NCBI GenBank assembly: GCA_033032865.1
Contig: JAWHQI010000004.1
Coordinates: 27,758,001-27,822,000, forward strand
Origin: Dactylorhiza incarnata
Lineage: Eukaryota > Streptophyta > Magnoliopsida > Asparagales > Orchidaceae
DNA: 64,000 nt
Reading direction: 5' to 3'
The position numbers were made by a program, and so were the translations under genes. Shown here piece by piece: positions 23,038-36,035 of this stretch. Each line of letters begins with the position of its first letter. Within the stretch, counting starts at the first letter, position 1. Below the pieces are notes generated by a model. The model was not told the origin of the DNA, did no database searches, and saw nothing but the letters and a program-made list of their open reading frames with translations.

Positions 23038-24549
23038 TGATGCGTGTCGGCAAGTGCACCGGTCGCTGTCAAGTAATAATTGTGGAGAATAAATTCCCCG
23101 GATGTCGGTCTCTTAAGGAATGCAGGATGGGTGAACGAATCGCGCAGTGATTATTGTTACACAAGCGTTCAACAAACACAAAGATGGGGCTTTTGGTTGG
23201 TTTTCCTAATCTTATCAACAACAAAAGAGATGTGGGTCGAAAACACCGCTTCGCAAAGTGAGGTGGATGCAACGGCCACGATGCCGTGCTTCGTGAGGCG
23301 GATGAAGTGAACTCAAGTGCGAGAGGGTGAGGGTCGCAAACACCTCTTCACAACCGCCGTTAGCTCTTGCTAACGCAGATCAAACACCTTGCGTGCGTGC
23401 GCGAGTGAGTGAGAGAAAGCGGAATGAATCACCACCAAACCATGAAGAACAACAAAGAAATATTCATTTCCATCAAAATAAACATCACAATATTCGAGTA
23501 TTGCACGGTTCAAAGAGTACAACGAGGGAAAAGAGGAAATAAATAACCAGTGGTGAAGACTAGCGGCCGTTCACGACCGGAATGGTAGGTTGTCGGGCTA
23601 CCTCCGGACTCGGACGGACTATGCTTCCGGCGTAGAGAGCTGTCACAATCTCCCTACGTAGCTCCGTCGTCTTCGACTTCAGGTTTCTTCTTCTTCTCAC
23701 CGAGCGGAATGCGAGAATGCCTGCTTGAAGGCTTGCGGACGATGGAGAACACTCACGGACAATGGAGGAAGTCTTGGAATGGATGGAGGAGGCTTCCCTT
23801 TGCGTAGGAGATGAAGTGGAGGCGTCCCAAGGTGGTGGTCGTCGGCGTACGGAACAGGAACCCCGCTCCCGGAAGTGAACCAATAACCTAAAATCGCAAC
23901 AGGCGTTTAAATAGGCGCTGGATTAAATACTGCACACGGTCATTGGCGCACGACCAGTGGTCGTGCGCACTGGAATTCTGCGATCGTGCGCACTGCCTGG
24001 GTGGAACCTGCAAGATACAAAATTATAAAATAAAATGTTCGCACGACCAGTGGCGCACGACCGGTGGTCGTGCGCACTATCGTTGATGGTCGTGCGCAAT
24101 ACAGCAAACAGAACTCAGAATTTTAATGATAAGTGCGCACGAGCAGTGGCGCACGACCGGTGGTCGTGCGCACTGTCGTTGATGGTCGTGCGCACTGCAC
24201 CAAACAGAACTCGTGAAAAAGGGTAAGTGCACACGATCAGTGGCGCACGACCAGTGGTCGTGCGCAATAGAACCGGCGATCGTGCGCAGTGTTCCTGTGC
24301 AGAATTGCACCGGGAACACCTGCACTACTCCTATTCCAGCACAACCACAGATCTAGCCACTGAAAGTGGCACTTAACAGCACATGAACACTACTAATGAC
24401 AATAAGCACGAAAATCACTCCAAAGTGGGCCTAGATGTGCACCTAGCATGGATTATCAAATATAAACTATAACAAGGCTAAAGTGCGGAGAATTGACTAA
24501 ATAACGGCCCGGATGAGTCCATAAATATGTATATGATCAGGACTCATCA
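23038..24549 (-). repeat. Element c LTR A (left; 3' end of element)
   Basis: 1512 bp. TATA box TATTTAAA on the minus strand at 23906-23913. The palindrome array lies upstream of it at 23946-24290. It differs from LTRs B and C at about a dozen positions, nearly all left of 24019. Confidence 0.93.
23946..24290 (-). repeat. GCGCACGACC palindrome array in LTR A
   Basis: Four 23-bp dyads (arms GCGCACGACC and GGTCGTGCGC, 3-bp centre) start at 23946, 24053, 24149 and 24243, spaced 107, 96 and 94 bp. Extra half-sites GATCGTGCGC and TGGTCGTGCGC lie between them. Confidence 0.92.
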
Positions 24550-24562
24550 CACCCCCAGACTT
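24550..24562 (-). promoter_or_regulatory. Polypurine tract, element c unit 1
   Basis: AAGTCTGGGGGTG on the minus strand, directly before LTR A. The same sequence lies at 30292-30304 beside LTR B. Confidence 0.8.
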
Positions 24563-26333
24563 AACTGTTTGCGCGTCCCGAGCAAACGAATCCGGCGGAG
24601 CGTGAAAACGATAATTAACATAGAGAATTACACAAGGGAGTACGGTGCGAAGTAACAACGCATGCGAGTAGAGATTCTAGTAGAAGGAGAGCTTAACTAT
24701 GCTAACTAATTTACATAAGTATTAAAGCGTAATTAAAGATTTAGTTATACTCAGTTGGTGAATTATGAAGAATTTGACGATCATGCCCGATATGAAAGTG
24801 ACGAGACACTGAGGCGGGTGTTGCAAAAGATCGGGGCTTAGGAATAACTCCGCTGAAATCCATCACCGTCGTGAACCATACGCTTGCCCGGTCACACTCT
24901 CTCCACGGCGCTAGCAAACTCGCAAATCAAATCAGTAGGACTTATAGGATTAGAACGGGGCTTAGGTTACGGTATGATATTCAAAGTTAAACGCGGTGGC
25001 TACGCAACCCAAGTGAGCTAACGGAACGCTGCACCACACAAGACCAACAAACTATGCTCGTGTGACACACCCCCAGACTTATCCTGAAAACCAGGTGTGC
25101 ACACGGCCTACTTCACAAATACCAACAGATTTTCTGTTTTTAGCTCGGGAGGATTTTTTTTCAAAATACTCTTTTTTTTTCTTTTACATATTTTACTTCT
25201 TTTATGTAACCTCCGGTTGGTTCAAAATCAGCAGATGGACGTTATTTTCCCATCATAACACAATGATTCCACACTCCACACAAGTTTAGAATTATGAGCG
25301 CAGTTAAAAACAATTTGGTTGCGGGCGTGGGATAGGCTTCAGGCTTTGGTGGATGAAGAGGAGCTGAACAAAGGATTGGTAGGCACAAAATAGGCTTGCA
25401 AAGGTGAATGAAATGGACATGGAATAACAAAGCTCAAACTAGCCAAAGGGTGGCCTACATCATGCTTGACTCAACGAGTAGCTCTCACCCATGCTTCGAG
25501 AGTCGCTTGGGGCAAGTTCTTAGCCCACGAGAAAGATAAACCTTCCTCCCGACTCGAGCAACACACGACTAGTAATCGCACACACACAACACCGGGTTAT
25601 CGTCAATTCCATACAAATTCACCACTTGAGTATATTAAATCTAAATTTACGCAGAAATACTAAACATAAATTAGATGCATAAAGAAAATCTAGTTCTACT
25701 CACATTCTACCATAGCATGCGAAGTGACTAGAACACTATATGAGTCAACATCGCACTCCAAATAATAATTCCTACGTTAACAATCTATTTCACATTCCGA
25801 CCAAAATAGTTTAAACGGAACAACGACAAAAAGATAAACACGCACTCAAGTGGGTGAAGTGGTGTGTGAAGCATGAAAAACAAAAATAATGACTAGGATA
25901 AATAAAGATACAACCTTCTAGTATGCGGTGCAACTCGTGCACAGTGGGTAACAACAACCGCTCCCCCAGACTTAAGCTAAACGATATATCTAGAAATTTG
26001 AAGCTAAAAGAGGGGAGGAAGTGTTACCCAATGCTCAGAAATGAGCATACCAGACGATTGGCGTTTATGATCACGAATAGTCCGCAGCATCCGCACCATC
26101 GAACACAAAACCTGCAAGCACAAACTCAAAGCAACACAAGCAAATGCAAAAGCTGAACTAAAAGAAGTTAGATAAGGAGAAATACAAAATCAGGAAATCT
26201 GGGTTGTCTCCCAGTAGCGCTTTCATTTAACGTCCTTAAGCTGGACCAAATACCTGTATTAGCAGTGTTTAAAGAGTGCAGGAATTAAAAGAGAAATATT
26301 CAGAAGCAGTTCACCACATCAACTAAACACAAA
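24563..26333 (-). other. Non-coding 3' part of element c unit 1
   Basis: About 1.8 kb with no reverse transcriptase or integrase. The GGGTTGTCTCCCAGTAGCGC region near 26200 resembles a conserved tail at the end of plant gypsy pol genes. This suggests an internal deletion removed RT-RNase H-INT and kept the pol end. The rest is featureless, apart from a T-rich run near 25160. Confidence 0.65.
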
Positions 26334-28664
26334 TCAGCTAAAAGCGCTCTTATGGTGCGCTTCTCCCGTAGCACGTAGGCGGGAGGTGAAGGCTTTAGGG
26401 CCAGCACTTGTATTACCCAATGCTCCCCTAACCTCCGCCACCTTGCCACGAAGAGCGGCAGCACGAGCGTCGCGCAGAAGTTTTTCCTTTTTAAGTTTGG
26501 TGACAGTCGGAGACTGCCACCGTTGAAAGTTTTCAGAATTTTCCGCCTTAGTGGCGGGTGGCGTCACTTCCGGCATCGTGGTGACTACCGGATCGGCCCA
26601 GGAGATGGAACGCTTAGATTGTTTATTACAAGATTCAACACAGGGAGATAAATAATCCGCATCCCCAACTACATTCACGTCAACGTTTCCCGAATTGCAG
26701 TCCTCCTCCGTCTCGGAATCGAACTCTTTCCGGAAGTCAACCTCTTCTTCCTCATCCGGCTGGAGCTCCTCCTTTCCTCCTTCACTTGTTTCTTGATCAT
26801 GTTTCTTTCCTGCACAACTTAGAAATTCATCCGAAATAACGAGAGGGGGAGGAGTGGATGTGTCAGCTGTAGCTTCGAGGCGAGTGGGCTGCAGCGCCTT
26901 GTTAGGTAGGAGAACACACCCCGTAGCGAAGTCAAGGGTGGCGCCGCTCTCTTTCAAGAACGGCACGCCCAAGATAGGAATGGATTGATTTTCCTAGGGG
27001 CCCAACACCTGAAAGTCCGCGACCACAGTCGTCCCCTCAACTATTACTTCCACATTTCTCACTTCCCCCTCAGATTGGATAATAGTGCCGTTAGCGAGAA
27101 TAAGCGATTTCCTTTCCTCCGTGTTCATCTCAAGTTGTAATTTCGCAACATCTTGCAGTGCAATGACGTTGCGGGAGGAACCGGAATCGCATAAAGCTTT
27201 TGTTTCAACCTTATTGATGGCACAAGAAATTACCAGCTCACTCGGTTCAACCTCTACCACATCCCCAAGACTCTTCCCTTGATCAATTGGGTTCTTCTCC
27301 GTGTTGCTGGGAAGGGTCCCCTGCGATCGCTCGGTTAGCACTTGGGCCAATTGGCCCAACTGCGTTTCCAGGTTTCGCATGGATGCAGTTTGATTTACCA
27401 TATTCGAATTAGCTACTTGCATGAATTTCTCCATCATCTCTTCTAGACTACTCTTTTTTTGAGTAGGGGGTGCTTGATTATAGTCCGGGTGTGGTGGCCT
27501 CGGTTGGCTCCCGGAGGCGTAAGCATCGTTTTGATGCTGCCCCGGTGCCCATCGTTGGCCAGGTGTGTTTGGATTCCACGAGAAGTTCGGGTGACTTCTC
27601 GCTCCCGGATTATAAGCACTATTGAAAGGCGCCCCCCTAGGCTGATTTCCTACATAATTAACAGATTCGTTCAAGTTCAAGTGTGCGAAGTCACCTGCCA
27701 CGTTGTTCCCCGAACACTCATACGCGTGGTGGCCTCCGCCTCCACATCCCTCGCAGGTAATGACAGCAGCAGTCACGGATGGAGAGGGGAGAGAGTCGAC
27801 CATGAAAAGACCTCGGCCGCTTCTTGGAGCATTTCTGCCTGCAGTCCAGAATGTACTGTGGGAGGCAGTGTCGCGCAGAATTCGAAGGGCTTCCTCAGGG
27901 GTGTGGTTCATCAAGGTGCCACCCGCCGCAGCATCGATCATTGCCCTGTAGTTGGGCTCGATCGCGAAGTAGAACAATTCAACCACATTCCATGGTTGGA
28001 GCTCGTGGCCAGGGCAACGGCGAAGGAGATCGTTGAGGTGCTCCCATGCTTCAGCAAGTGTCTCTTGGTCAAGTTGGCGAAATGTGGCGATCTCCCGCCG
28101 CAAGCTTACAATCTTATCCACAGGGTGGAATTTAGCAAGGAACTTGGATGCGAGGGCATCCCAAGTTGCAGCAGTCCCGGGCGGAATGGAGTGGAGCCAC
28201 ACCTTTGCTTTGTCGCGGAGTGAAAAGGGAAACAGTCTAAGCTTGACCGTGTCGTCAGCAATCCCTGCGTAGCGGAAGGTTCCGCAAATATCAGAGAACT
28301 CCGCCAGATGCAGATGCGGATCTTCGCTGGCCAACCCCGAGAACTGAGCGTTGTTCCGGATGATGTTTAAGATCGCTGGCTTGATCTCAAACTGATTATT
28401 CATAATATTGGGCCCAAAACCTGGATACACACTCCCAGCAGTTGGAGTGGTGTAGTCTCTCATCGTGCGGGGCCGAGGCCTGACCGCCTCCTGCTCGTCT
28501 CCAGGCTGATGTTGCCCCACGCCGGGCGCTCTTGCGTCACCATCATTTGGGTCTACCTGATCACCCATTGCCGCTTGTACGGCAGTCGCGCGCCTTCGTG
28601 CGCGAGCGGTCCGTTCAATCTCAGGATCGAAGGGTACTAGCTCCCCTGCGGCTTGTCTCTGCAT
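26334..28664 (-). pseudogene. Element c gag-protease, unit 1
   Basis: Gypsy Gag plus retropepsin, one lesion from intact. ATG at 28664 lies about 90 bp after the primer-binding site. Residues ~90-270 are the gag capsid core (Lys-Val-Trp-Leu near 154, Phe-Leu-Ala-Lys-Phe-His near 174). A CCHC knuckle lies at ~303-316, a Gly/Pro/Asn-rich linker follows, and the protease active site Cys-Asp-Ser-Gly is at ~492-495. An amber codon at about 26991-26993 (TAG where unit 2 has CAG) splits the frame after residue 556. The remaining 212 codons finish the protease and an acidic tail. Such elements need a partner's RT and integrase. Confidence 0.93.
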
Positions 28665-28755
28665 GCACTGTCACAAACAAAAAGAAAAACACAGAAAATC
28701 AAAAACAACTGCTCGTATAACGAAAGTCACAACACAAGACGAAACACGCCTGCAT

Positions 28756-28773
28756 TCCCCGGCAACGGCGCCA
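28756..28773 (-). other. tRNA-Asp primer-binding site, element c unit 1
   Basis: On the minus strand TGGCGCCGTTGCCGGGGA, an exact complement of the 3' end of plant tRNA-Asp including CCA. It lies six bases from LTR B. On the plus strand it looks like a tRNA 3' end, but no tRNA body is present. Confidence 0.92.
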
Positions 28774-28779
28774 AAGACT

Positions 28780-30291
28780 TGATGCGTGTCGGCAAGTGCA
28801 CCGGTCGCTGTCAAGTAATAATTGTGGAGAATAAATTCCCCGGATGTCGGTCTCTTGAGGAATGCAGGATGGGTGAACGAATCGCGCAGTGATTATTGTT
28901 ACACAAGCGTTCAACAAACACAAAGATGGGGCTTTTGGTTGGTTTTCCTAATCTTATCAACAACAAAAGAGATGCGGGTCGAAAACACCGCTTCGCAAAG
29001 TGAGGTGGATGCAACGGCCGCGATGACGTGCTTCGTGAGGCGCATGAAGTGAACTCAAGTGCGAGAGGGTGAGGGTCGCAAACACCTCTTCACAACCGCC
29101 GTTAGCTCTTGCTAACGCGGATCAAACACCTTGCGTGCGTGCGCGAGTGAGTGAGAGAAAGCGGAATGAATCACCACCAAACCATGAAGAACAACAAAGA
29201 AATATTCATTTCCATCAAAATAAACATCACAATATTCGAGTATTGCACGGTTCAAAGAGTACAACGAGGGAAAAGAGGAAAGAAATAACCGGTGGTGAAG
29301 ACTAGCGGCCGTTCACGGCCGGAATGGTAGGTTGTCGGGCTACCTCCGGACTCGGACGGACTATGCTTCCGGCGTAGAGAGCTGTCACAATCTCCCTACG
29401 TAGCTCCGTCGTCTTCGACTTCAGGTTTCTTCTTCTTCTCACCGAGCGGAATGCGAGAATGCCTGCTTGAAGGCTTGCGGACGATGGAGAACACTCACGG
29501 ACAATGGAGGAAGTCTTGGAATGGATGGAGGAGGCTTCCCTTTGCGTAGGAGATGAAGTGGAGGCGTCCCAAGGTGGTGGTCGGCGGCGTACGGAACAGG
29601 AACCCCGCTCCCGGAAGTGAACCAATGCCCTAAAATCGCAACAGGCGTTTAAATAGGCGCTGGATTAAATACTGCGCACGGTCATTGGCGCACGACCAGT
29701 GGTCGTGCGCACTGGAATTCTGCGATCGTGCGCACTGCCTGGGTGGAACCTGCAAGATACGAAATTATAAAATAAAATGTTCGCACGACCAGTGGCGCAC
29801 GACCGGTGGTCGTGCGCACTATCGTTGATGGTCGTGCGCAATACAGCAAACAGAACTCAGAATTTTAATGATAAGTGCGCACGAGCAGTGGCGCACGACC
29901 GGTGGTCGTGCGCACTGTCGTTGATGGTCGTGCGCACTGCACCAAACAGAACTCGTGAAAAAGGGTAAGTGCACACGATCAGTGGCGCACGACCAGTGGT
30001 CGTGCGCAATAGAACCGGCGATCGTGCGCAGTGTTCCTGTGCAGAATTGCACCGGGAACACCTGCACTACTCCTATTCCAGCACAACCACAGATCTAGCC
30101 ACTGAAAGTGGCACTTAACAGCACATGAACACTACTAATGACAATAAGCACGAAAATCACTCCAAAGTGGGCCTAGATGTGCACCTAGCATGGATTATCA
30201 AATATAAACTATAACAAGGCTAAAGTGCGGAGAATTGACTAAATAACGGCCCGGATGAGTCCATAAATGTGTATATGATCAGGACTCATCA
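28780..30291 (-). repeat. Element c LTR B (middle, mosaic)
   Basis: 1512 bp. Up to 29761 it shares about eleven variant bases with LTR C against A. From 29806 it shares about ten with LTR A against C. That is the pattern left by a crossover between a right-end and a left-end LTR. The palindrome array lies at 29688-30030, and the switch falls within it. Confidence 0.93.
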
Positions 30292-32073
30292 CACCCCCAG
30301 ACTTAACTGTTTGCGCGTCCCGAGCAAACGAATCCGGCAGAGCGTGAAAATGATAATTAACATAGAGAATTACACAAGGGAGTACGGTGCGAAGTAACAA
30401 CGCATGCGAGTAGAGATTCTAGTAGAAGGAGAGCTTAACTATGCTAACTAATTTACATAAGTATTAAAGCGAAATTAAAGATTTAGTTATACTCAGTTGG
30501 TGAATTATGAAGAATTTGACGATCATGCCCGGTATGAAAGTGACGAGACACTGAGGCGGGTGTTGCAAAAGATCGGGGCTTAGGAATAACTCCGCTGAAA
30601 TCCATCACCGTCGTGAACCATACGCTTGCCCGGTCACACTCTCTCCACGGCGCTAGCAAACTCGCAAATCAAATCAGTAGGACTTATAGGATTAGAACGG
30701 GGCTTAGGTTACGGTATGATATTCAAAGTTAAACGCGGTGGCTACGCAACCCAAGTGAGCTAACGGAACGCTGCACCACACAAGACCAACAAACTATGCT
30801 CGTGTGACACACCCCCAGACTTATCCTGAAAACCAGGTGTGCACACGGCCTACTTCACAAATACCAACAGATTTTCTGTTTTTAGCTCGGGAGGATTTTT
30901 TTTCAAAATACTCTTTTTTTTTCTTTTACATATTTTACTTCTTTTATGTAACCTCCGGTTGGTTCAAAATCAGCAGATGGACGTTATTTTCCCATCATAA
31001 CACAATGATTCCACACTCCACACAAGTTTAGAATTATGAGCGCAGTTAAAAACAATTTGGTTGCGGGCGTGGGATAGGCTTCAGGCTTTGGTGGATGAAG
31101 AGGAGCTGAACAAAGGATTGGTAGGTACAAAATAGGCTTGCAAAGGTGAATGAAATGGACATGGAATAACAAAGCTCAAACTAGCCAAAGGGTGGCCTAC
31201 ATCATGCTTGACTCAACGAGTAGCTCTCACCCATGCTTCGAGAGTCGCTTGGGGCAAGTTCTTAGCCCACGAGAAAGATAAACCTTCCTCCCGACTCGAG
31301 CAACACACGACTAGTAATCGCAAACACAACACCGGGTTATCGTCAATTCCATACAAATTCACCACTTGAGTATATTAAATCTAAATTTACGCAGAAATAC
31401 TAAACATAAATTAGATGCATAAAGAAAATCTAGTTCTACTCACATTCTACCATAGCATGCGAAGTGACTAGAACACTACATGAGTCAACATCGCACTCCA
31501 AATAATAATTCCTACGTTAACAATCTATTTCACATTCCGACCAAAATAGTTTAAACGGAACAACGACAAAAAGATAAACACGCACTCAAGTGGGTGAAGT
31601 GGTGTGTGAAGCATGAAAAACAAAAATAATGACTAGGATAAATAAAGATACAACCTTCTAGTATGCGGTGCAACTCGTGCACAGTGGGTAACAACAACCG
31701 CTCCCCCAGACTTAAGCTAAACGATATATCTAGAAATTTGAAGCTAAAAGAGGGGAGGAAGTGTTACCCAATGCTCAGAAATGAGCATACCAGACGATTG
31801 GCGTTTATGATCACGAATAGTCCGCAGCATCCGCACCATCGAACACAAAACCTGCAAGCACAAACTCAAAGCAACACAAGCAAATGCAAAAGCTGAACTA
31901 AAAGAAGTTAGATAAGGAGAAATACAAAATCAGGAAATCTGGGTTGTCTCCCAGTAGCGCTTTCATTTAACGTCCTTAAGCTGGACCAAATACCTGTATT
32001 AGCAGTGTTTAAAGAGTGCAGGAATTAAAAGAGAAATATTCAGAAGCAGTTCACCACATCAACTAAACACAAA
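30292..32073 (-). other. Polypurine tract and non-coding 3' part of element c unit 2
   Basis: Near-identical copy of 24550-26333, with scattered single-base changes and a small deletion near 31323 in an ACAC run. No coding frame seen. Confidence 0.7.
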
Positions 32074-34403
32074 TCAGCTAAAAGCGCTCTTATGGTGCGC
32101 TTCTCCCGTAGCACGTAGGCGGGAGGTGAAGGCTTTAGGGCCAGCACTTGTATTACCCAATGCTCCCCTAACCTCCGCCACCTTGCCACGAAGAGCGGCA
32201 GCACGAGCGTCGCGCAGAAGTTTTTCCTTTTTAAGTTTGGTGACAGTCGGAGACTGCCACCGTTGAAAGTTTTCAGAATTTTTCGCCTTAGTGGCGGGTG
32301 GCGTCACTTCCGGCATCGTGGTGACTACCGGATCGGCCCAGGAGATGGAACGCTTAGATTTTTTATTACAAGATTCAACACAGGGAGATAAATAATCCGC
32401 ATCCCGAACTACATTCACGTCAACGTTTCCCGAATTGCAGTCCTCCTCCGTCTCGGAATCGAACTCTTTCCGGAAGTCAACCTCTTCTTCCTCATCCGGC
32501 TGGAGCTCCTCCTTTCCTCCTTCACTTGTTTCTTGATCATGTTTCTTTCCTGCACAACTTAGAAATTCATCCGAAATAACGAGAGGGGGAGGAGTGGATG
32601 TGTCAACTGTAGCTTCGAGGCGAGTGGGCTGCAGCGCCTTGTTAGGTAGGAGAACACACCCCGTAGCGAAGTCAAGGGTGGCGCCGCTCTCTTTCAAGAA
32701 CGGCACGCCCAAGATAGGAATGGATTGATTTTCCTGGGGGCCCAACACCTGAAAGTCCGCGACCACAGTCGTCCCCTCAACTATTACTTCCACATTTCTC
32801 ACTTCCCCCTCAGATTGGATAATAGTGTCGTTAGCGAGAATAAGCGATTTCCTTTCCTCCGTGTTCATCTCAAGTTGTAATTTCGCAACATCTTGCAGTG
32901 CAATGACGTTGCGGGAGGAACCGGAATCGCATAAAGCTTTTGTTTCAACCTTATTGATGGCACAAGAAATTACCAGCTCACTCGGTTCAACCTCTACCAC
33001 ATCCCCAAGACTCTTCCCTTGATCAATTGGGTTCTTCTCCGTGTTGCTGGGAAGGGTCCCCTGCGATCGCTCGGTTAGCACTTGGGCCAATTGGCCCAAC
33101 TGCGTTTCCAGGTTTCGCATGGATGCAGTTTGATTTACCATATTCGAATTAGCTACTTGCATGAATTTCTCCATCATCTCTTCTAGACTACTCTTTTTTT
33201 GAGTAGGGGGTGCTTGATTATAGTCCGGGTGTGGTGGCCTCGGTTGGCTCCCGGAGGCGTAAGCATCGTTTTGATGCTGCCCCGGTGCCCATCGTTGGCC
33301 AGGTGTGTTTGGATTCCACGAGAAGTTCGGGTGACTTCTCGCTCCCGGATTATAAGCACTATTGAAAGGCGCCCCCTAGGATGATTTCCTACATAATTAA
33401 CAGATTCGTTCAAGTTCAAGTGTGCGAAGTCACCTGCCACGTTGTTCCCCGAACACTCATACGCGTGGTGGCCTCCGCCTCCACATCCCTCGCAGGTAAT
33501 GACAGCAGCAGTCACGGATGGAGAGGGGAGAGAGTCGACCATGAAAAGACCTCGGCCGCTTCTTGGAGCATTTCTGCCTGCAGTCCAGAATGTACTGTGG
33601 GAGGCAGTGTCGCGCAGAATTCGAAGGGCTTCCTCAGGGGTGTGGTTCATCAAGGTGCCACCCGCCGCAGCATCGATCATTGCCCTGTAGTTGGGCTCGA
33701 TCGCGAAGTAGAACAATTCAACCACATTCCATGGTTGGAGCTCGTGGCCAGGGCAACGGCGAAGGAGATCGTTGAGGCGCTCCCATGCTTCAGCAAGGGT
33801 CTCTTGGTCAAGTTGGCGAAATGTGGCGATCTCCCGCCGCAAGCTTACAATCTTATCCACAGGGTGGAATTTAGCAAGGAACTTGGATGCGAGGGCATCC
33901 CAAGTTGCAGCAGTCCCGGGCGGAATGGAGTGGAGCCACACCTTTGCTTTGTCGCGGAGTGAAAAGGGAAACAGTCTAAGCTTGACCGTGTCGTCAGCAA
34001 TCCCTGCGTAGCGGAAGGTTCCGCAAATATCAGAAAACTCCGCCAGATGCAGATGCGGATCTTCGCTGGCCAACCCCGAGAACTGAGCGTTGTTCCGGAT
34101 GATGTTTAAGATCGCTGGCTTGATCTCAAACTGATTATTCATAATATTGGGCCCAAAACCTGGATACACACTCCCAGCAGTTGGAGTGGTGTAGTCTCTC
34201 ATCGTGCGGGGCCGAGGCCTGACCGCCTCCTGCTCGTCTCCAGGCTGATGTTGCCCCACGCCGGGCGCTCTTGCGTCACCATCATTTGGGTCTACCTGAT
34301 CACCCATTGCCGCTTGTACGGCAGTCGCGCGCCTTCGTGCGCGAGCGGTCCGTTCAATCTCAGGATCGAAGGGTACTAGCTCCCCTGCGGCTTGTCTCTG
34401 CAT
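32074..34403 (-). pseudogene. Element c gag-protease, unit 2
   Basis: Second copy of the gene at 26334-28664, with the same domains. Here the codon at the unit-1 amber site is CAG (Gln), so Gag and protease remain joined there. Instead one C is missing from a C-run near 33372, shifting the frame in the Pro/Gly/Asn linker before the protease. The frame from 34403 ends at 33183, and a second frame 33177-32074 carries the protease. The two units therefore have different single lesions, showing the parental gene was intact at duplication or shortly before. Confidence 0.93.
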
Positions 34404-34494
34404 GCACTGTCACAAACAAAAAGAAAAACACAGAAAATCAAAAACAACTGCTCGTATAACGAAAGTCACAACACAAGACGAAACACGCCTGCAT

Positions 34495-34512
34495 TCCCCG
34501 GCAACGGCGCCA
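34495..34512 (-). other. tRNA-Asp primer-binding site, element c unit 2
   Basis: Identical to 28756-28773; TGGCGCCGTTGCCGGGGA on the minus strand, beside LTR C. Confidence 0.92.
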
Positions 34513-34518
34513 AAGACT

Positions 34519-36030
34519 TGATGCGTGTCGGCAAGTGCACCGGTCGCTGTCAAGTAATAATTGTGGAGAATAAATTCCCCGGATGTCGGTCTCTTGAGGA
34601 ATGCAGGATGGGTGAACGAATCGCGCAGTGATTATTGTTACACAAGCGTTCAACAAACACAAAGATGGGGCTTTTGGTTGGTTTTCCTAATCTTATCAAC
34701 AACAAAAGAGATGCGGGTCGAAAACACCGCTTCGCAAAGTGAGGTGGATGCAACGGCCGCGATGCCGTGCTTCGTGAGGCGGATGAAGTGAACTCAAGTG
34801 CGAGAGGGTGAGGGTCGCAAACACCTCTTCACAACCGCCGTTAGCTCTTGCTAACGTGGATCAAACACCTTGCGTGCGTGCGCGAGTGAGTGAGAGAAAG
34901 CGGAATGAATCACCACCAAACCATGAAGAACAACAAAGAAATATTCATTTCCATCAAAATAAACATCACAATATTCGAGTATTGCACGGTTCAAAGAGTA
35001 CAACGAGGGAAAAGAGGAAAGAAATAACCGGTGGTGAAGACTAGCGGCCGTTCACGGCCGGAATGGTAGGTTGTCGGGCTACCTCCGGACTCGGACGGGC
35101 TATGCTTCCGGCGTAGAGAGCTGTCACAATCTCCCTACGTAGCTCCGTCGTCTTCGACTTCAGGTTTCTTCTTCTTCTCACCGAGCGGAATGCGAGAATG
35201 CCTGCTTGAAGGCTTGCGGACGATGGAGAACACTCACGGACAATGGAGGATGTCTTGGAATGGATGGAGGAGGCTTCCCTTTGCGTAGGAGATGAAGTGG
35301 AGGCGTCCCAAGGTGGTGGTCGGCGGCGTACGGAACAGGAACCCCGCTCCCGGAAGTGAACCAATGCCCTAAAATCGCAACAGGCGTTTAAATAGGCGCT
35401 GGATTAAATACTGCGCACGGTCATTGGCGCACGACCAGTGGTCGTGCGCACTGGAATTCTGCGATCGTGCGCACTGCCTGGGTGGAACCTGCAAGATACG
35501 AAATTATAAAATAAAATGTTCGCACGACCAGTGGCGCACGACCGATGGTCGTGCGCACTATCGTTGATGGTCGTGCGCAATACAGCAAACAGAACTCAGA
35601 ATTTTAATGATTAGTGTGCACGAGCAGTGGCGCATGACCGGTGGTCGTGCGCACTGTCGTTGATGGTCGTGCGCACTGCACCAAACAGAACTCGTGAAAA
35701 ATGGTAAGTGCACACGATCAGTGGCGCACGTCCAGTGGTCGTGCGCAATAGAACGGGCGATCGTGCACAGTGTTCCTGTGCAGAATTGCACCGGGAACAC
35801 CTGCACTACTCCTATTCCAGCACAACCACAGATCTAGCCACTGAAAGTGGCACTTAACAGCACATGAACACTACTAATGACAATAAGCACGAAAATCACA
35901 CCAAAGTGGGCCTAGATGTGCACCTAGCGTGGATTATCAAATATAAACTATAACAAGGCTAAAGTGCGGAGAATTGACTAAATAACGGCCCGGATGAGTC
36001 CATAAATGTGTATATGATCAGGACTCATCA
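34519..36030 (-). repeat. Element c LTR C (right; 5' end of element)
   Basis: 1512 bp. In its right half (from 35545) it differs from LTRs A and B at about ten positions. Several of these damage the palindrome arms, such as GCGCATGACC and GCGCACGTCC. Array at 35427-35770. The TSD ATAGC follows. Confidence 0.93.
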
Positions 36031-36035
36031 ATAGC

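Larger units (their letters stand above)
23038..36030 (-). mobile_element. Element c: tandem LTR-int-LTR-int-LTR, gag-protease gypsy element
   Basis: Three 1512-bp LTRs (TGATGCGTG...GACTCATCA) alternate with two nearly identical 4.2-kb internal regions. The block is flanked by TSD ATAGC (23033-23037 and 36031-36035), so it entered as one insertion and grew later or arrived as an array. Orientation is minus: each primer-binding site lies at the right end of an internal region, next to the LTR on its right. Only gag and protease are present, so it is a TR-GAG-type derivative of an Athila/Tat-like Ty3/gypsy element. Confidence 0.93.

Noticed and set aside
23080..23883. Several 60-110-codon frames repeated in LTRs A, B and C
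   Set aside because: They repeat only because the LTR repeats. None has a domain or an expected position for an LTR gene.
23946..24290. Regularly spaced palindromes resembling a CRISPR array
   Set aside because: Spacing is uneven, the intervening sequence is shared among LTR copies, and the context is a plant LTR.
27459..28223. A 254-codon plus-strand frame, with relatives at 33381-33962
   Set aside because: It is the antisense shadow of the GC-rich gag-protease gene of element c.
28740..28775. A tRNA-Asp 3' end (CCCCGGCAACGGCGCCA) on the plus strand, suggesting a tRNA gene
   Set aside because: No D-arm, anticodon arm or 5' half precedes it. It is the complement of the gypsy primer-binding site, repeated at 34495-34512.
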